From positions 1 to 26,561 of IMG/VR virus record IMGVR_UViG_3300042287_000308: a stretch of 26,561 nt of DNA; one strand, written 5' to 3'. A model generated the notes under the pieces. The model was not told the DNA's origin and made no database searches. It was given only the letters and a program-made list of their open reading frames with translations. Both the position numbers and the translations under genes were made by a program. Below, in pieces: positions 1 to 6,923 of this stretch (the first letter of the stretch is position 1; each line of letters opens with the position of its first letter). The stretch is from a virus.

Positions 1-41
1 TCGTGCCTAGCGTAAGTTGGGAAAGCTAATACTGGAATCAT
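1..41 (-). CDS. 5' end of a second gene, possibly a glycosyltransferase (cut by window edge)
   Basis: An ATG at 39-41 overlaps the TGA of the upstream glycosyltransferase as an ATGA junction, and the frame stays open to the left edge. Only 13 residues are visible, MIPVLAFPTYARH. A short beta-strand-like start ending in P-T-Y-x-R-H resembles the N-terminus of GT2/GT-A family glycosyltransferases, and the direct coupling to a GT-B glycosyltransferase fits that. Thirteen residues cannot establish a family, so the functional guess is inference; the presence of a translationally coupled start is what the sequence shows. Confidence 0.45.
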   Translation of the reverse strand, partial: MIPVLAFPTYARH

Positions 42-1228
42 TTGAGCAACTTTCTAAGAATTGGCATCCAGCTATTTTCCCATACCTTTTCAACATCAAA
101 CTGGCTGGCAAAATCTATGGCTACCTGTGAAGTGCCACGCTCTGCCTTGTAAGATTCCTCTAGGGCATTGACCAAGCTAGATACATTCGGAGTCATCCAC
201 CAAGCGTCTTGACCGGCATCCCAACTTAGCTGTCCATCAACTAGCCAAGAGTCAGGGCTGATTAGATCAGGGGTTGCTGCCCAGTTAGAACCGATGACCC
301 TCGTTCCACATGCCAAACTTTCAAGACTCGGGACCCCAAAGCCTTCACCCAAGCTAGGTGCCAGCAAGACATCCATCCGAGTGTATAGAGCAGCAAGATC
401 AGACTGAGCCAAACCGAATCGGTAGTCTTGTGGGTTTGGAAAGATTACCTGCTCTTTGGCAACGCCAACAGAGTTCAAGATGTTGAGCAAGTTCCAGCCA
501 CCAGCTTGACCCATAGCATCGGTGTGGAGATACAGCACAGCGTCAGGGTGCTTCTTAGCAAACAAGCTAAAGGCAAGAATAAGCTCGCCATAGGCTTTGC
601 GGTGTACTAGACCGGATGCCTTGTTAGCAGCAACAACACCGACTAGGAACTGGTCTGGCTCTAGTCCCATGTAGGCGTTTATTTCATGTCTGCCTATCTT
701 GCTTGTTGGCTTGTAAACCTTGGTGTCAATCGCGTGAGGTGCGTACTCACACTCAATACCCTTCTCGGTTAGCTGTCTAACGCCATGAGGTGACATCGCG
801 ATTGGGGTGACATTGTCTTTGCGTAGAAACTTCTCAACGCCTGGTGGCAGAGTCACATGGTCAAGTGGTGTCCAAGCTGCGATTGGGAAGTCGTCATAAA
901 GCTTTGACTTCATAACCCACACATCGTAAAGGCTAATAAATAGATTGGGCTTGTCATGCTGAGCGATAAAGCTCTTGTGATCTACTGGACCAGAATCATT
1001 TGAGTAAAGGTCTAGCCCTCTTGGGTAGTGTGGCACCTTGCCGTATGGGGTCGAGATTTTGCTGGGTATTCCCTCGAGTCCATAGTTGGACAGCATGGCA
1101 ACATCAAGACCTGAACGCTTGAGTCGGTCAACTAGCATTGTGGCTTGTTGCCCGTATCCGGTTGGAGCGTTGTAGCTATTGGACCAGACACTTACAGCGC
1201 CAGTCAGTTTCTCTTTATTCGTAGGCAT
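38..1228 (-). CDS. GT-B fold glycosyltransferase (GT4/GT1-like)
   Basis: This 396-residue protein should transfer a sugar from a nucleotide-sugar donor to an unknown acceptor in the cytoplasm. The C-terminal half carries the retaining GT4 signature: PSLGEGFGVPSLE at residues 291-303 contains the E-x7-E pair (E295, E303), followed by ACGTRVIGS. The N-terminal half has an APTGYGQQ stretch near residues 21-28, where a Gly-rich acceptor-domain loop is expected. Length is normal for the family. No Shine-Dalgarno is visible before the ATG; a TATTAT box lies 5 bases upstream, so the mRNA may be leaderless. The gene follows the capsid region and is coupled to another gene at its 3' end. Phage glycosyltransferases next to structural genes are known to decorate virion proteins in some mycobacteriophages; that role here is inference. 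Confidence 0.85.
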   Translation of the reverse strand: MPTNKEKLTGAVSVWSNSYNAPTGYGQQATMLVDRLKRSGLDVAMLSNYGLEGIPSKISTPYGKVPHYPRGLDLYSNDSGPVDHKSFIAQHDKPNLFISLYDVWVMKSKLYDDFPIAAWTPLDHVTLPPGVEKFLRKDNVTPIAMSPHGVRQLTEKGIECEYAPHAIDTKVYKPTSKIGRHEINAYMGLEPDQFLVGVVAANKASGLVHRKAYGELILAFSLFAKKHPDAVLYLHTDAMGQAGGWNLLNILNSVGVAKEQVIFPNPQDYRFGLAQSDLAALYTRMDVLLAPSLGEGFGVPSLESLACGTRVIGSNWAATPDLISPDSWLVDGQLSWDAGQDAWWMTPNVSSLVNALEESYKAERGTSQVAIDFASQFDVEKVWENSWMPILRKLLK

Positions 1229-1233
1229 ACTTT

Positions 1234-1262
1234 ATAATAGCAAAAAAGACAGGGGTCACAGT
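1234..1262 (-). promoter_or_regulatory. Candidate minus-strand promoter giving a leaderless glycosyltransferase mRNA
   Basis: On the minus strand a TATTAT box (1234-1239) lies 5 bases before the ATG at 1228, and the -35 position falls in the arm of the preceding terminator hairpin. A start point 6-7 bases after the -10 would sit at the initiation codon, and no Shine-Dalgarno is present. Leaderless mRNAs are common in Actinobacteria. The -35 match is weak, so this is a candidate only. Confidence 0.35.
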
Positions 1263-1280
1263 CCTACGCTCTGTGACCCC
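1242..1280 (-). terminator. Rho-independent terminator (minus strand), distal of a tandem pair
   Basis: Perfect 10-bp inverted repeat GGGGTCACAG (1252-1261) / CTGTGACCCC (1271-1280) with a 9-base loop. On the minus strand the hairpin is followed within four bases by six T (1242-1247). It lies just upstream of the glycosyltransferase start, so it would insulate that gene from leftward readthrough. Confidence 0.7.
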
Positions 1281-1316
1281 CATCCCCTTTAGTTTACTTG
1301 GTAGCTGGTAAGCTAG

Positions 1317-1350
1317 AAAAAGACCCCTGCGATGCAGAAACATCCAGGGG
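1317..1350 (-). terminator. Rho-independent terminator (minus strand), proximal of a tandem pair
   Basis: CCCCTG (1324-1329) pairs with CAGGGG (1345-1350), and after a one-base bulge GATG (1331-1334) pairs with CATC (1341-1344) around a 6-base loop. On the minus strand it is followed by TCTTTTT. The same hairpin lies in the plus-strand leader of the HNH gene, directly before its ribosome binding site. Confidence 0.65.
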
Positions 1351-1377
1351 CATGAGCAGACTTACAAGGAGTCCACT

Positions 1378-1941
1378 ATGACCGAGTATAAGGCTTGTAG
1401 CAAGTGCAAGCAAGTAAAGCCGACATCTGAGTTCGGCATACATCGCAAAACCTCTGATGGCTTTTATTCTCAATGCCTAATCTGCCATAGGCAAGCTAGA
1501 ACTGAATACAGAAAAAGACACTCAGGCACAATCAAAATCGAGCAAGCTGAGCAGTATGCCAGAAACAGAGAAGCCAGAAAAGCGTATGCAGTTGCTTGGC
1601 AAAAGGCTAATCCTGAAAAGTTTAAGCATTACATTAGTGTTTCTAAAAAAAGAAATAAGGAAGCAATAGCAGCAAATACAAGGCGTAGAAACGCTAGGCG
1701 TAAAGCTAATGGTATTTATCGGGTAGCTAAAAAAGAGCTCATCAAACTAGGTCAAGGCCCTTGCTTCTACTGTGGGTCAAAAGAAAGAATAACTATTGAT
1801 CATGTGGTTGCTATTGACAGAGGTGGGACTGACTCGATTGGCAATCTAGTTCCAGCCTGTAAATCTTGTAACAGTCGTAAAAGACATCTGACAATTATGG
1901 AGTGGCGACTTTACAATCAAAGGAAAACCCCCCTGAGCTAA
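1378..1941 (+). CDS. HNH endonuclease (homing-type, opposite strand)
   Basis: This 187-residue protein has two zinc-binding parts. An N-terminal treble-clef-like CSKCKQVKPTSEF motif (C7, C10) is followed by a second pair, CLIC. A basic, coiled central region of about 80 residues may bind DNA. The C-terminal HNH domain has CFYCG, IDHVVAIDRGG and NLVPACKSCNSRK, i.e. DH, then N, then paired cysteines. AAGGAG at 1366-1371, six bases before the ATG, is an excellent ribosome binding site. It is one of two plus-strand genes in the window and lies between the capsid gene and a glycosyltransferase, flanked by minus-strand terminators. That placement suggests a free-standing homing endonuclease inserted into a late operon. 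The target is unknown. Confidence 0.85.
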   Translation: MTEYKACSKCKQVKPTSEFGIHRKTSDGFYSQCLICHRQARTEYRKRHSGTIKIEQAEQYARNREARKAYAVAWQKANPEKFKHYISVSKKRNKEAIAANTRRRNARRKANGIYRVAKKELIKLGQGPCFYCGSKERITIDHVVAIDRGGTDSIGNLVPACKSCNSRKRHLTIMEWRLYNQRKTPLS

Positions 1942-1955
1942 TGCCCAGAGGGGTT
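1918..1955 (-). terminator. Rho-independent terminator of the major capsid gene
   Basis: AACCCC (1926-1931) pairs with GGGGTT (1950-1955); the stem continues as CTG/CAG and GC/GC with two single mismatches around a TAAT loop. On the minus strand it runs into TTTTCCTTT. It begins about 20 bases after the capsid stop codon and overlaps the last codons of the convergent HNH gene. Confidence 0.65.
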
Positions 1956-1974
1956 CCCAAGAAAGAACTAGCTG

Positions 1975-3126
1975 TTAGCTAGCCCCCCCTTTGAAGTACC
2001 CGATGTGGGTAGCGTGGGTTAGTCCACCATCAAGACGGATTAGGCCTCGGTAGGTAACTGTGTCAGTGTTGAATGCGTAATCGGCTGACTGGTCAACGCG
2101 GATTCCACCTGCAACGCGAACCTTGAAGCTTGGTAGGTGACCGAATAGAACCGACTTGGTTCCAGTTCCTACTGCTGCTACGTTTGGGTTCTCGTACACT
2201 GGGTAGCCAAGCAAGGTTGCTGGCTGTCCAGGAACTGCAGAGTTGGTCCAGATATAATTTCCGGCCCCATCTTTGAGTTTTCTGGCCGCTGCGATACCGG
2301 ACTTGCTCATCTGGAAGCCTAGGCCTGGTAGTACGCGAGCGCCATCGGCGATTCCGTAAACCAAGTCAATTAGGTTCTCGTATGAAGCTGCTCCAGATAC
2401 ACCAGTTCCACCAGTTACTACTGAGCCAGCGGCTGCAGATAGCTTTGTGGTTAGAACGGAGTTAGCCTGTAGACCCAAAGAGGTTCCTAGCTGTTGTGCA
2501 ATGTAGCTTGAGATGTTGAATCCAGCGTCAGTTACTAGTTCCTGAGCTACCTGTACAAGTGCGCCGTACTTCTCAGCACCAAGAGTGATGGATGAGAAGG
2601 TTGGGTTGCTCTCGGAGATAGTTCCAGCAGCTGCTACTGATCCAGCGGATGAGGTAGCGGTTACTGTTGGGATAACTAGGTTCTCACCAGAGGTGGTGTT
2701 GAATACCTCAGACACAGTTAGCATTGGGCCAACTAGCTGAGCGATTTCAAACACCTGGTCATAGAAAGACTGACCAACTGTGTTAGCGGATGGAACTAGG
2801 GTACGAGCCTCGCGAGCGAAGTCGTATCCGCGCATTTCGCCAGAAGCGATTGCACGAAGGATGTCAGCGTCAGAGTTCTGAGCTGATGGAGCTGATGGTA
2901 CATAAGAAGCTGCTGCCTCAGATGCGCGAGCTTCGCGCTCTGCTAGCTTGCGAGCAGTTTCGATAGCTGTGTCGGCCTGGTCAATGTCAGCCTCGATACG
3001 AGCAATCTTTTGGTTTTCCTCAGCAGATAGTCCACGCTTTTCAGCCTGTGCAATGTCTAGAACTTCTCTAGCCTGTGCGATCAGGTTGTTGCGGGCATCT
3101 GTCTGTGACTTGATAAAGTCGGACAT
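1975..3126 (-). CDS. Major capsid protein, HK97 fold
   Basis: This 383-residue protein assembles the icosahedral shell. Residues 1 to about 90 are a charged, Ala-rich coiled coil (starting MSDFIKSQTDARNNLI) typical of the HK97 delta/scaffold domain that the maturation protease removes. The remainder is the phage_capsid fold, with SVAAAGTISESNPTFSSITL where the E-loop to P-domain strands are expected and a long central helix around AQELVTDAGF. The frame can be read 17 codons further upstream. The start at 3126 is chosen because AGGAG lies four bases before that ATG, and the upstream codons are made of a noncoding direct repeat. It follows the portal and protease, as in HK97-type head modules. 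Terminators on both sides indicate its own transcription unit, which suits a protein needed in hundreds of copies. Confidence 0.92.
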   Translation of the reverse strand: MSDFIKSQTDARNNLIAQAREVLDIAQAEKRGLSAEENQKIARIEADIDQADTAIETARKLAEREARASEAAASYVPSAPSAQNSDADILRAIASGEMRGYDFAREARTLVPSANTVGQSFYDQVFEIAQLVGPMLTVSEVFNTTSGENLVIPTVTATSSAGSVAAAGTISESNPTFSSITLGAEKYGALVQVAQELVTDAGFNISSYIAQQLGTSLGLQANSVLTTKLSAAAGSVVTGGTGVSGAASYENLIDLVYGIADGARVLPGLGFQMSKSGIAAARKLKDGAGNYIWTNSAVPGQPATLLGYPVYENPNVAAVGTGTKSVLFGHLPSFKVRVAGGIRVDQSADYAFNTDTVTYRGLIRLDGGLTHATHIGYFKGGAS

Positions 3127-3147
3127 GATTCTCCTATAAATAAATGG

Positions 3148-3177
3148 GTTATGGTTTCCTGCGGTGCTGACACTCAA
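3148..3177 (-). promoter_or_regulatory. Candidate capsid gene promoter
   Basis: Minus strand: TTGAGT (3172-3177), an 18-base spacer, then CATAAC (3148-3153), placing the start point about 15 bases before the capsid ATG, just ahead of its AGGAG. An alternative -10 is TATAAA at 3215-3220, immediately after the preceding terminator. One of the two is expected, because transcription from upstream should stop at 3223-3262. Confidence 0.4.
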
Positions 3178-3201
3178 CAGACAGCGGTGCTTACACTCAA
3201 C
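3161..3201. repeat. Direct repeat (2 x 18 bp) in the capsid leader
   Basis: GCGGTGCTgACACTCAAC at 3161-3178 and GCGGTGCTtACACTCAAC at 3184-3201 match at 17 of 18 positions with a 23-bp period, close to two helical turns. The copies lie between the upstream terminator and the capsid start and overlap the candidate -35. They could be operator or activator sites; no protein is identified. Confidence 0.7.
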
Positions 3202-3222
3202 TGTTAGCTACAAGTTTATAGG

Positions 3223-3262
3223 CAAAAGAAAACCCCAGCTCAGAAAGGGGGTTGAGCTGGGG
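3223..3262 (-). terminator. Rho-independent terminator upstream of the capsid gene
   Basis: Perfect 10-bp stem CCCCAGCTCA (3233-3242) / TGAGCTGGGG (3253-3262) with a 10-base loop. On the minus strand it is followed by TTTTCTTTTG. It ends the operon that carries terminase, portal, protease and the 58-residue gene. Confidence 0.8.
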
Positions 3263-3274
3263 CTAAAGAAAACT

Positions 3275-3451
3275 CTATCGTGTTTCTTTACTGTCAACAA
3301 CCCTTGCTTCTTTGGCTGGGTTGTATGAGTTTGTGTTGTCGAGTTCCCATACTGCTTTAGCTAAGTCATCAGCTAGGTCAGCAATTACGCCTACTGATGG
3401 GTTGCCGGCAACTTTTAGGATAGCTCTCTTGATGTCATCTTTGCTTGCCAT
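3275..3451 (-). CDS. Small hypothetical protein of the head operon (58 aa)
   Basis: A 58-codon frame runs from ATG (3449-3451) to TAG (3275-3277). It begins MASKDDIKRAILKVAGNP and ends VVDSKETR. AAAAGGA lies about eight bases upstream, inside the end of the protease gene, whose stop is only two bases away; this spacing is typical of a coupled gene. The product is a soluble, mostly helical acidic protein with no recognised domain. It is the last gene before the terminator that precedes the capsid gene, so a head-assembly role is possible from position only. Confidence 0.75.
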   Translation of the reverse strand: MASKDDIKRAILKVAGNPSVGVIADLADDLAKAVWELDNTNSYNPAKEARVVDSKETR

Positions 3452-3453
3452 GT

Positions 3454-5169
3454 TTATATCCTTTTGAGTAGAAGGTCAAACTGCTTTTTCTTTAGGTCTA
3501 GCAACTCAAGGCCATTGTCAATTACTTCATCAATCTCTGGCTGTGCCTTTAGCTTGTTGACCACATCGGTAATCAAGTTAGCGTTGGCCTCGTCAAGTTC
3601 CTCACCAGACTCTAGCTTTAGCAGGGCATCAGCTAGCTGGTCAGGGTTGATGGTTTGGGCTGATCTAACCTGTGCGGTTGTTGCTTCATAGGCTGGAAAG
3701 CTCACGATTGACACCTCGAATAATCTGACAGATTCTAGGGTTCTAGTCTGTCCGTTGGTTGACCATGAGTCTTTGATGACATTGAAGCCAAAGCTCATTG
3801 AATCTATAACCTTAGTGCGCAATAGCTCGGCAATGTCCCTGCCTCGGGTTGTGTTGGGAAGTTGGGCAGTTACCTTTAGGCCTCGGTTGTCCTCGACCAA
3901 CTGCATAGTGCCACCTCTTAGGGAAGCCAGTGGCTCACCTGAGTCATGGTTCCAAAGTAACTTTACCTCGTTGCGAGATTGTAGCGAGCGCTTGAAAGCA
4001 CCAGGGGCAACATACTCGATGAAGCCACCAAGGTCCTCGGATGGGGAATTGAAAACAGAGGCGTAGCCGGTAAAGCTCATGCCGTCACCCTCAGCCCTGA
4101 CCTCAAAGTCAACGCTGTTGGTTCTTATCTCTGGCTCTTTAGTCTGTGGGCCGTCAATCTTTAGTGCGATTGCTCTAGCGACCTTTAGCCACTTGTCTTT
4201 GTTATCCATGCGGTTTCTTTCCTCTGCTCTGATTCTAGCAACTACTGAATCAGCGTAGTCTTGGGTTCTCTGTGCTGCTCTCTTGCTTGGACCTGATCCC
4301 CAAAGTAAGTGCGCCACTACACCTGCTGATGGATAGTTGTCTGAGTCTGGGTTGGCATCTGGTGCATCAAGGTCAACTAGGTGTCTAGCAATCCAAGCAG
4401 CTATGCGAATCCACTTGTCATCACTTACGCGACCTTCAGCCATCTCTCTAGCTTCTCTGATTGTCTTAGGTGTTACGCCGTCACCGGCAAGACCTTCCTC
4501 GTAATACTCAAGTCCACGCCGAGCTGCTGCTCTCATGTAGGCAGGGGCTTCTTGGTTTATAGCTCGTTCCTCATCATTGGATTCCCAAGCATTGCAGTAG
4601 TAGCCACCATCAACAAAGTCATCCCAACGCTCACACCAGGCTTTGTCGCCCTCAGCGTTCACTCTTGACTCGTCAAAAAAGAAACAGTTGCCACAAGCCC
4701 TGCCCTCTGGAACATCCTCAGATAGAGCTGGTCTGTAATTGTCTGGCAGGTTAGCACCCTCGTCATCAGGCTCGTCAATTTCCTCGACCTCTTCCATCTC
4801 GACAGCAATCATCTTTGGCGTTGGTATCTTTTCAAGCTGGAATACATTTATGACCATCATCTTGTCGGTTGGCTCAAAGATGCCATCTTCATATTCGAAC
4901 AATCTGACCACAGCAAACTGCTCTTGAACTGCCTCGACCTGAGCTGCAACTCTTGGATCAAGTGGTGCCCAAGATACAAAGTCACCAACTTCTAGTGAGC
5001 CAACTGCTGCTCTTTCGCCAACAAACTCAGTTCCCTCGTCAATGCTGATAGCGACAGCTTGGTCAATGGCTGATTCTTTTGAGTCATGGCAACCGATTGA
5101 TTCGCCATCCTCTTTCTCAACAGCCCAGTTAGGGCAGTCAGGGTTGGTCTGTGTAATGTAATAGGGCAT
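3454..5169 (-). CDS. Capsid maturation protease (HK97 prohead protease, U35-like) with long multidomain N-terminus
   Basis: This 571-residue protein cleaves the capsid delta domain during prohead maturation. The protease domain occupies residues about 355-505: ASVFNSPSEDLGG, the catalytic His in LLWNHDSGEP (H408), the catalytic Ser in DSMSFGF (S457 or S459), then EVSIVSFPAY. The N-terminal 350 residues are extra. Residues 1-50 form a small MPYYITQTNPDC-type domain, 57-117 an SH3/tudor-like strand region (VGDFVSW), and 159-194 a Cys cluster (C159, C162, C179, C192). Residues 210-320 form a helical region with GLEYYEEGLAGDGV and VVAHLLWGSG. A TTG seven codons upstream was rejected in favour of ATG at 5167-5169, two bases after the preceding stop. 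Similar extra domains occur with capsid-related genes of other actinophages, by recall. Confidence 0.88.
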   Translation of the reverse strand: MPYYITQTNPDCPNWAVEKEDGESIGCHDSKESAIDQAVAISIDEGTEFVGERAAVGSLEVGDFVSWAPLDPRVAAQVEAVQEQFAVVRLFEYEDGIFEPTDKMMVINVFQLEKIPTPKMIAVEMEEVEEIDEPDDEGANLPDNYRPALSEDVPEGRACGNCFFFDESRVNAEGDKAWCERWDDFVDGGYYCNAWESNDEERAINQEAPAYMRAAARRGLEYYEEGLAGDGVTPKTIREAREMAEGRVSDDKWIRIAAWIARHLVDLDAPDANPDSDNYPSAGVVAHLLWGSGPSKRAAQRTQDYADSVVARIRAEERNRMDNKDKWLKVARAIALKIDGPQTKEPEIRTNSVDFEVRAEGDGMSFTGYASVFNSPSEDLGGFIEYVAPGAFKRSLQSRNEVKLLWNHDSGEPLASLRGGTMQLVEDNRGLKVTAQLPNTTRGRDIAELLRTKVIDSMSFGFNVIKDSWSTNGQTRTLESVRLFEVSIVSFPAYEATTAQVRSAQTINPDQLADALLKLESGEELDEANANLITDVVNKLKAQPEIDEVIDNGLELLDLKKKQFDLLLKRI

Positions 5170-5171
5170 TT

Positions 5172-5432
5172 CTATACCTGCTTCATCCAATGAATGATGT
5201 GTCCTGCTTTGTCAGATACTGCATAAAGCTCTTGTGAGGCGTACATATCAAACTGCATCGTTGTTAGCTTTTCAAGACCCAATCCGTTATTTATAGTGAC
5301 ACCAGGGCCGCCAAGATAAACCTTTGCTGTGTTATCAGCGTTATGAATAGAAAGCCTAAAGTCGCTGTTGCTAGTGCCATCAACAAGTGTTGCTGTTAGC
5401 CCGATAGTGGAGTGACCTGTGGTAATCGGCAT
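5172..5432 (-). CDS. Small head-associated hypothetical protein (86 aa)
   Basis: This 86-residue protein starts MPITTGHSTIGLTATLVDG. Its start overlaps the portal stop by one base (TAATG) and it ends two bases before the protease start, so it belongs to the head operon. The sequence reads as a compact beta-sandwich: alternating strands such as LTATLVDG, FRLSIHNADN and KVYLGGPGVTI, then LYAVSDKAGHIIHWM. By recall, comparable small beta proteins occur in the head modules of other environmental phages, usually unnamed. A minor head or decoration role is inferred from position and fold impression only. Confidence 0.8.
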   Translation of the reverse strand: MPITTGHSTIGLTATLVDGTSNSDFRLSIHNADNTAKVYLGGPGVTINNGLGLEKLTTMQFDMYASQELYAVSDKAGHIIHWMKQV

Positions 5433-6781
5433 TACTCAACCTCGTAGGCTGCTGTCGGGTCCTCTGGGTTTACCTGAGCGATACCTTGTAGCTGGACAGT
5501 TGGCAATCCGGTGTGAGCAATCTCTGGCAAGCCCATAGCAGCCATAACCTCAGCAGGGTCGAATCCTGAGTTGACAAGTTTCTGCGCCATGTTGACTCGC
5601 TTGTCGGTAGCTACTAGCTCGGCTGCGTCAATGTTTACGCTGGCTAGTGGCACTCGGATAATCTCTCCGCCGTCAACTGGTGGCAAGTCCTCAAGTCTGC
5701 GGATGTCGTTGATGGTCAAGTATCCAGCCTGAAGTCCAACGCTGTAAGCAGTAAAGCGAGAGTTGGCATCGCCTCTTAGCAAGCCGTCAAGTGTGAACTT
5801 GATGAAGGCAGTAGATCCACCAGGCTCGTTTGCCATTAGAGGTGTAAAGGCTGACTCTAGTTTCTGAACGATTGGTCTAAGTGTGTGAGTCACAAAGGCG
5901 ATGTTGTTTTGCTCAACGCTGGAATAGGTGTTGGTGCCTGGTAGTCCTAGCAGGTGAGGTGGGATGTTGAAAGCGCGAGCCACATCTTCGACAGCCATTC
6001 TGCGTGAGTCAATGAACTGTGCCTTGTCGTTTTCGACTGAGGTGTTTACATACTTAGCTCCACCAGATAGAACTCCGGTCTTGTGGGCTTTTCTAAATCC
6101 TTTGTGTCTTGCATCGAAGCCGTCAACAAGTTGCTTGGCTTGCTCAGGTGTTAGGTTGCCAGGGAACTCGATAATGCCCTGAGTGCTTGCACCTTGACCA
6201 AAGAATCTAGCAGCGTATGACTCTAGCGCGAGTGCAAGTCCAAAGTTATCCTTTAGTGCTGTGACTCTTGAGATGCCTCTGGTTTCACCTGGTCTGACCA
6301 CATCAGGAATGTGTATCATTTCGTTCTTTGTTAGTGGCTTTGGTTCATCCTGATGAATGTAAACAACTTCACCAACCTTGTTCTTGCGAATCTCAACCTT
6401 GGCTGGATTTAGAACTGTCATGTTGATTACGCGACCAGCGCCATCTCTAAAGACTCGGACAAAGCCGTTGCCATCAAGCAACATAGAAACAATCAGCGAT
6501 CCGTAAAAGGCTTCCTTGGTGGTATCAATGTCTGGCTGTTGTACCCAAACTGGTCTAGGTCTAAAGGCAAAGCGAGCGCCATCTCTGCGGATGTATGAGT
6601 CAATCGGCAGGGTAGAGATTGTGTCAGAGATAAGGCTGACTGCTGAAAAGATTGCGTTGACTCTAAAGACAGTTTCAGGGTTGACTACTGTGCCCGATTG
6701 GTTTAGGACTTCAATGTCGCCACCGGTTCCCCAGATGGTCTGAAAGCTGATAGCTCTGGACTCGAAAAGATTGTTAAGCAT
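5432..6781 (-). CDS. Portal protein, HK97 family
   Basis: This 449-residue protein should form the dodecameric DNA gate at one capsid vertex and dock the terminase. Recognisable phage_portal features are VNAIFSAVSLISDTISTLP near residues 42-60, LDGNGFVRVFRDG, the conserved SRVTALKDNFGLA helix, GVLSGGAKYV (the GxLxxG strand) and VARAFNIPPHLLG around residues 265-278, the family's most characteristic segment. The length is close to the family norm. It lies between a 43-residue membrane protein and the 86-residue head protein, with AAAGGA upstream of the ATG. The C-terminal 50 residues are a polar, Pro-rich tail. Confidence 0.93.
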   Translation of the reverse strand: MLNNLFESRAISFQTIWGTGGDIEVLNQSGTVVNPETVFRVNAIFSAVSLISDTISTLPIDSYIRRDGARFAFRPRPVWVQQPDIDTTKEAFYGSLIVSMLLDGNGFVRVFRDGAGRVINMTVLNPAKVEIRKNKVGEVVYIHQDEPKPLTKNEMIHIPDVVRPGETRGISRVTALKDNFGLALALESYAARFFGQGASTQGIIEFPGNLTPEQAKQLVDGFDARHKGFRKAHKTGVLSGGAKYVNTSVENDKAQFIDSRRMAVEDVARAFNIPPHLLGLPGTNTYSSVEQNNIAFVTHTLRPIVQKLESAFTPLMANEPGGSTAFIKFTLDGLLRGDANSRFTAYSVGLQAGYLTINDIRRLEDLPPVDGGEIIRVPLASVNIDAAELVATDKRVNMAQKLVNSGFDPAEVMAAMGLPEIAHTGLPTVQLQGIAQVNPEDPTAAYEVE

Positions 6782-6784
6782 TGG

Positions 6785-6916
6785 TTATTTCCTTTCGAGA
6801 GCCAAGCCAAATAGTAATGAAAATACACCAGCAAGAATTACGCCTACTGGTGGAAAGATTAGACCTGCACCGATGCTAATGCTCAAAGCCCCTAGCACTT
6901 GAAGTATGGTTGCCAT
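6785..6916 (-). CDS. Small two-segment membrane protein between terminase and portal (43 aa)
   Basis: A 43-codon frame runs from ATG (6914-6916) to TAA (6785-6787). Two hydrophobic stretches, about residues 4-20 (ILQVLGALSISIGAGL) and 21-38 (IFPPVGVILAGVFSLLFG), end in the basic tail ERK. TAAGG overlaps the terminase stop and serves as a ribosome binding site. Its own last codons carry the AAAGGA used by the portal. Tiny hydrophobic proteins at this position occur in other actinophages, by recall; no function is known. Tight packing on both sides supports it as a real gene. Confidence 0.75.
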   Translation of the reverse strand: MATILQVLGALSISIGAGLIFPPVGVILAGVFSLLFGLALERK

Positions 6917-6923
6917 GACCGCC

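Noticed and set aside
3127-3177. Capsid start 17 codons upstream
   Set aside because: These codons are made of the direct repeat and leader; the start at 3126 has AGGAG at the right distance.
3275-3300. TTGACA at about 3292-3297 (minus strand) as a promoter for the capsid gene
   Set aside because: No acceptable -10 follows at 16-19 bases, and the terminator at 3223-3262 lies between it and the capsid gene.
5170-5190. TTG start seven codons upstream for the protease
   Set aside because: The ATG at 5167-5169 lies two bases after the previous stop and gives the normal MPYYITQ start.
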